Assembly: GCA_014155875.1 (NCBI GenBank)
Contig: JACEFZ010017895.1
Span: 62,001-126,000 of the forward strand
Length of the DNA stretch: 64,000 bases
From: Cepaea nemoralis
Taxonomy: Eukaryota > Mollusca > Gastropoda > Stylommatophora > Helicidae
Direction of reading: 5' to 3'
Position 1 is the first letter of the stretch; each line of letters begins with the position of its first letter. Below the pieces are notes generated by a model. The model was not told the origin of the DNA and searched no databases. It saw nothing but the letters and a program-made list of their open reading frames with translations. Made by a program: the position numbers and the translations under genes. Positions 61,801 through 64,000 of the stretch are shown here, in pieces.

Positions 61801-62230
61801 AACTAACTTTACCAACTGGCTTGGGTGATAATGTTTCTCCACATCTTGCTATTTTCAACACCGTGTACCTCTTCGTGTAATGTTACTTAGTATGTTTGCT
61901 TCTGCATTGCTATGGCCATGTACCTGTGGCTTTTGTTTGGTTGTTGAAAGGTCCGGATTGCTATTGATTCAGTGATATGTCTAAAGACTCAAGAATCATC
62001 TGTCGTTGTCTTCTCTGTCTCTGTAACACTAATATGGCGATTACCTCTTTCTGATGCTTTTAATAATTTGTCTTTGTGTCTTAGCCTCTTTAACAAAACA
62101 TTTAGATTACTGACTTTGACTGTCCGGGGATTTTCAGCATTCTTCTCTAAAACCATACCACATTGTGTGTGCGTGATTTTGTTGCTTATTTACCAGTTGT
62201 TCAAGATTCACAGCAATGTGTTAAAACTGG
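61801..62230 (-). pseudogene. LINE C-terminal fragment (family C), right arm
   Basis: Reverse complement aligns with 19800-20250: ACCAACTGGCTTGGGTGAT, CTAAGACACAAAGACAAATT on the minus strand, and GTCAAAGTCAGTAAT. Codes for the same broken tail. Confidence 0.65.
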
Positions 62231-62440
62231 TTCTATATAACATGCATTAATTCTTTTTCTAACCTAAAATGACAGGAACTACATACGATGTTCATTTAAT
62301 AAAATGTAGTTATTGCTTGTCCTATTCTGTTCTTGATCTCTGTGACACTTTCATCTGATGCTGTCATTGTACCTAGATACTTGAATGTGTGTACTTGTGT
62401 CAAATTAACACATAAACTAACATTAAAGTCAAAACCCCAT
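62231..62440 (-). pseudogene. LINE fragment (family B), right arm
   Basis: Reverse complement aligns with 16290-16480, including CAAGTATCTAGGTACAATGA and CAGAGATCAAGAACAGAAT. Encodes the FKYLGTMTASD post-RT motif. Confidence 0.65.
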
Positions 62441-62599
62441 TAAAACCTAAAATCTCCCGTAGAGCACATACAGAGAATCTCAACACAGAGCTCCAGCAAC
62501 GCAGTACCGGTGAGGATTCACTTGTGTGTTTAATCAGAATTACACCATTCGTGTTAAAACATGCTTCTTGCGGATTGTAAACAATATAAAATAACACGA

Positions 62600-62765
62600 A
62601 GCAATGCAACTTTATCATCGTGTGCCGTGCCAATAAACGTGGGCGGTCATGTTTCGCCATTTCACACAATCACCAGAGTCGTGGATCAGCTCTGTGTTCT
62701 TGTTTCGACCATGCCAAGCCATTCGGGTATTCACTTCTCTGCCTTCCCCTTTACGGCTTGACAGA
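62600..62765 (-). pseudogene. LINE 3' end (family B), right arm
   Basis: Mirror partner of 15930-16100. The minus-strand end is HDSGDCVKWRNMTAHVYWHG. Confidence 0.65.
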
Positions 62766-62994
62766 ACACAATTACGAAAACAATGGACGTTGCAGCACAT
62801 TAAAAAAAACACAATATATACGAGGAATACACTACAGTTACTAAATTAATGCATAACAACCGATTCGGATGAATGGAAAGATGAGAACAATGAAAAGACA
62901 ATGAAACAGAAATGGGAACCAAAATGAACAAAATGTGCTACTTACATCAGAATCTCAGCCCGTAAAACTGGGTTGATGTTCTAAAGTATAAATA

Positions 62995-63178
62995 TAGCCA
63001 GGGTAGCGATAGGAAGAGGCAGTGGTAGGCGGAGAGATATGATGCTGGATAGGCTTAGCGGTTTGCATGGAGGAATATCATCAGCACAGTTGATTCGGAA
63101 CACCAAGGACCCAGATCTGTGGAATGACATGCACGCCTACGCCAGGTGAGGCGGTGCCGTTAAGTTAGTAGCATGCTC
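62995..63178 (+). pseudogene. LINE C-terminus (family A), right arm
   Basis: Reads RVAIGRGSGRRRDMMLDRLS then GLHGGISSAQLIRNTKDPDL and WNDMHAYAR, the RTE C-terminus. Mirror of 15500-15665. It also shows what the family A copy at 53667 lost. Confidence 0.65.
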
Positions 63179-63179
63179 T

Positions 63180-63430
63180 TTACAGGACCATGCCATCAAC
63201 CCCAACATTTATTGGCTGTGTGGATTTACTAGATTATTTTACGTTCAGTAGTTTGCCATTGCAATCTGAATGGCCGACGCTCATACCTTTGACATCAACT
63301 TAAGGCCGACAGCCTCCAAACTGCTTTTAGTGATTTCGAACCCTTGATCCGGTATGTGGGGGGATTTTGCTAAACTGCATTCACTAACCCTTAACCGCAA
63401 GCCAGTTTGCGTGTATCTGGTTACCTAGAA
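63180..63430 (-). mobile_element. tRNA-derived SINE, right arm
   Basis: The minus strand carries GGCTTGCGGTTAAGGGTTAG (A-box-like) and GGGTTCGAAATCAC (B box), then the TTTAC AGGACC-type 3' domain. Mirror of 15311-15500. Confidence 0.7.
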
Positions 63431-63746
63431 TCTCTAGCATATGCATATTTAGTATCCGTGACAACATACTAAACCCATGTCGTGTTCTCATCCGTGCCAA
63501 CGTTTTAAAATAAATCTATATCTGTAGTAGATATAATCAGGCCAAGGTCACAAATTAAGAGGGCCAGAGTAATAAGTCAGTGAGAAAACAACATGTTCTT
63601 GGTGCTTTTAGTGAGTACAATCATATTTTTTTTAAAATCATACTAATCCCCTTCACAAATCACCTTTAAGTACCTGTGATTCTGTTACTTTCCAGCTTGG
63701 GTTGACGCCAGAATACGTTCTGTTGTAAAGTGACAAGTCATACTCC
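63431..63746 (+). promoter_or_regulatory. 5' flank of the right CBM4/9 gene
   Basis: Homologous in inverse to 14995-15310, with small insertions (for example near 63650). AAAGTGACAAGTCATACTCC precedes the start codon in both. Confidence 0.55.
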
Positions 63747-63940
63747 ATGAAGATGCGGTATCTAATTAACCGTTCGGTCTTGTGTCTGCTGGTTGTCAGT
63801 GCTCTTTGTAGTGCTCAGGAGCTGCTGACGAACCCCAGCTTCGAGAATGGAGTGATCGGGTGGAACGGAGATGGCTTCACTTTACAGACAGACTCCAGCA
63901 TTTTCCACGAAGGAGCAGCCTCTGCGCTGTGTACAGGAAG
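63747..63940 (+). CDS. Exon 1 of a secreted CBM4/9 (GH10 xylanase-like) gene, right copy
   Basis: ATG at 63747 (a second in-frame ATG at 63753 aligns with the left copy's start). Signal peptide with SVLCLLVVSALCSA, then QELLTNPSFENGVIGWNGDG and EGAASALCTG. The exon ends AAG/GTAGAT at 63940, phase 2, exactly as in the left copy; reading through the donor would hit a stop at once. It differs from the left copy by about 7 residues out of 62, so the two are paralogues and not an assembly copy. Later exons lie beyond the right edge of the window. Confidence 0.78.
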
Positions 63941-64000
63941 GTAGATATGTAGTTCTTTATTTCATTAAGTATTGATGTTTGTTAAGAACAGGGGAAATAC

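Overview
The window is animal DNA, most likely from a mollusc and probably a gastropod. The only host gene visible is the start of a secreted protein with an N-terminal CBM4/9 carbohydrate-binding module, as in the GH10 xylanases/cellulases that gastropods encode. Everything else is transposable elements, their remnants, minisatellites and microsatellites. No complete intact gene, true tRNA or rRNA gene, or CRISPR array was seen.

Layout. 0-15 kb: a minus-strand CBM4/9 (GH10-like) gene, with exon 2 at 587-735 and exon 1 at 14807-14994. Its 14-kb intron holds a 52-bp minisatellite, a decayed Ty3/Gypsy-like LTR element (2520-9908) that split that array, and a 2.6-kb 21-bp minisatellite. 15-31.5 kb: the upstream side of this gene, made of LINE pieces, tRNA-derived SINEs, a broken hAT transposon, a 22-bp minisatellite, a LINE with a C-terminal zinc finger, a Penelope-like fragment, the 3' part of an RNase H-bearing LINE, a CR1/L2-like LINE and another 21-bp array. 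31.5-36.3 kb: RTE-type LINE fragments, microsatellites and Helitron-like termini. 36.3-47.7 kb: a young LTR retrotransposon with 2.84-kb, nearly identical LTRs. Its pol has integrase BEFORE reverse transcriptase although its proteins are Ty3/Gypsy-like (the Gmr1-type order). It sits in a GATA microsatellite. 47.7-49.1 kb: further Helitron-like terminal repeats. 49.1-56.4 kb: a nest. An RTE-type LINE is interrupted by a small DNA element and by a 1-kb insertion carrying pieces of 18S and 28S rRNA sequence between 14-bp direct repeats; its 3' end is then cut by a mariner copy that itself holds two LINE fragments. 56.8-63.9 kb: a shorter mirror image of the 15-31.5 kb region, ending in a second, plus-strand copy of the CBM4/9 exon 1 (63747-63940).

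Overall logic. Two paralogous gene starts lie head to head about 49 kb apart and point outward. At least the first several kilobases upstream of each are homologous in inverted order, so the window looks like an old inverted duplication whose spacer filled with mobile DNA. The points most worth checking are the rRNA-mosaic retroposon at 51635-52630, the Gmr1-type element with a captured LINE fragment inside its integrase, and the inverted gene pair.
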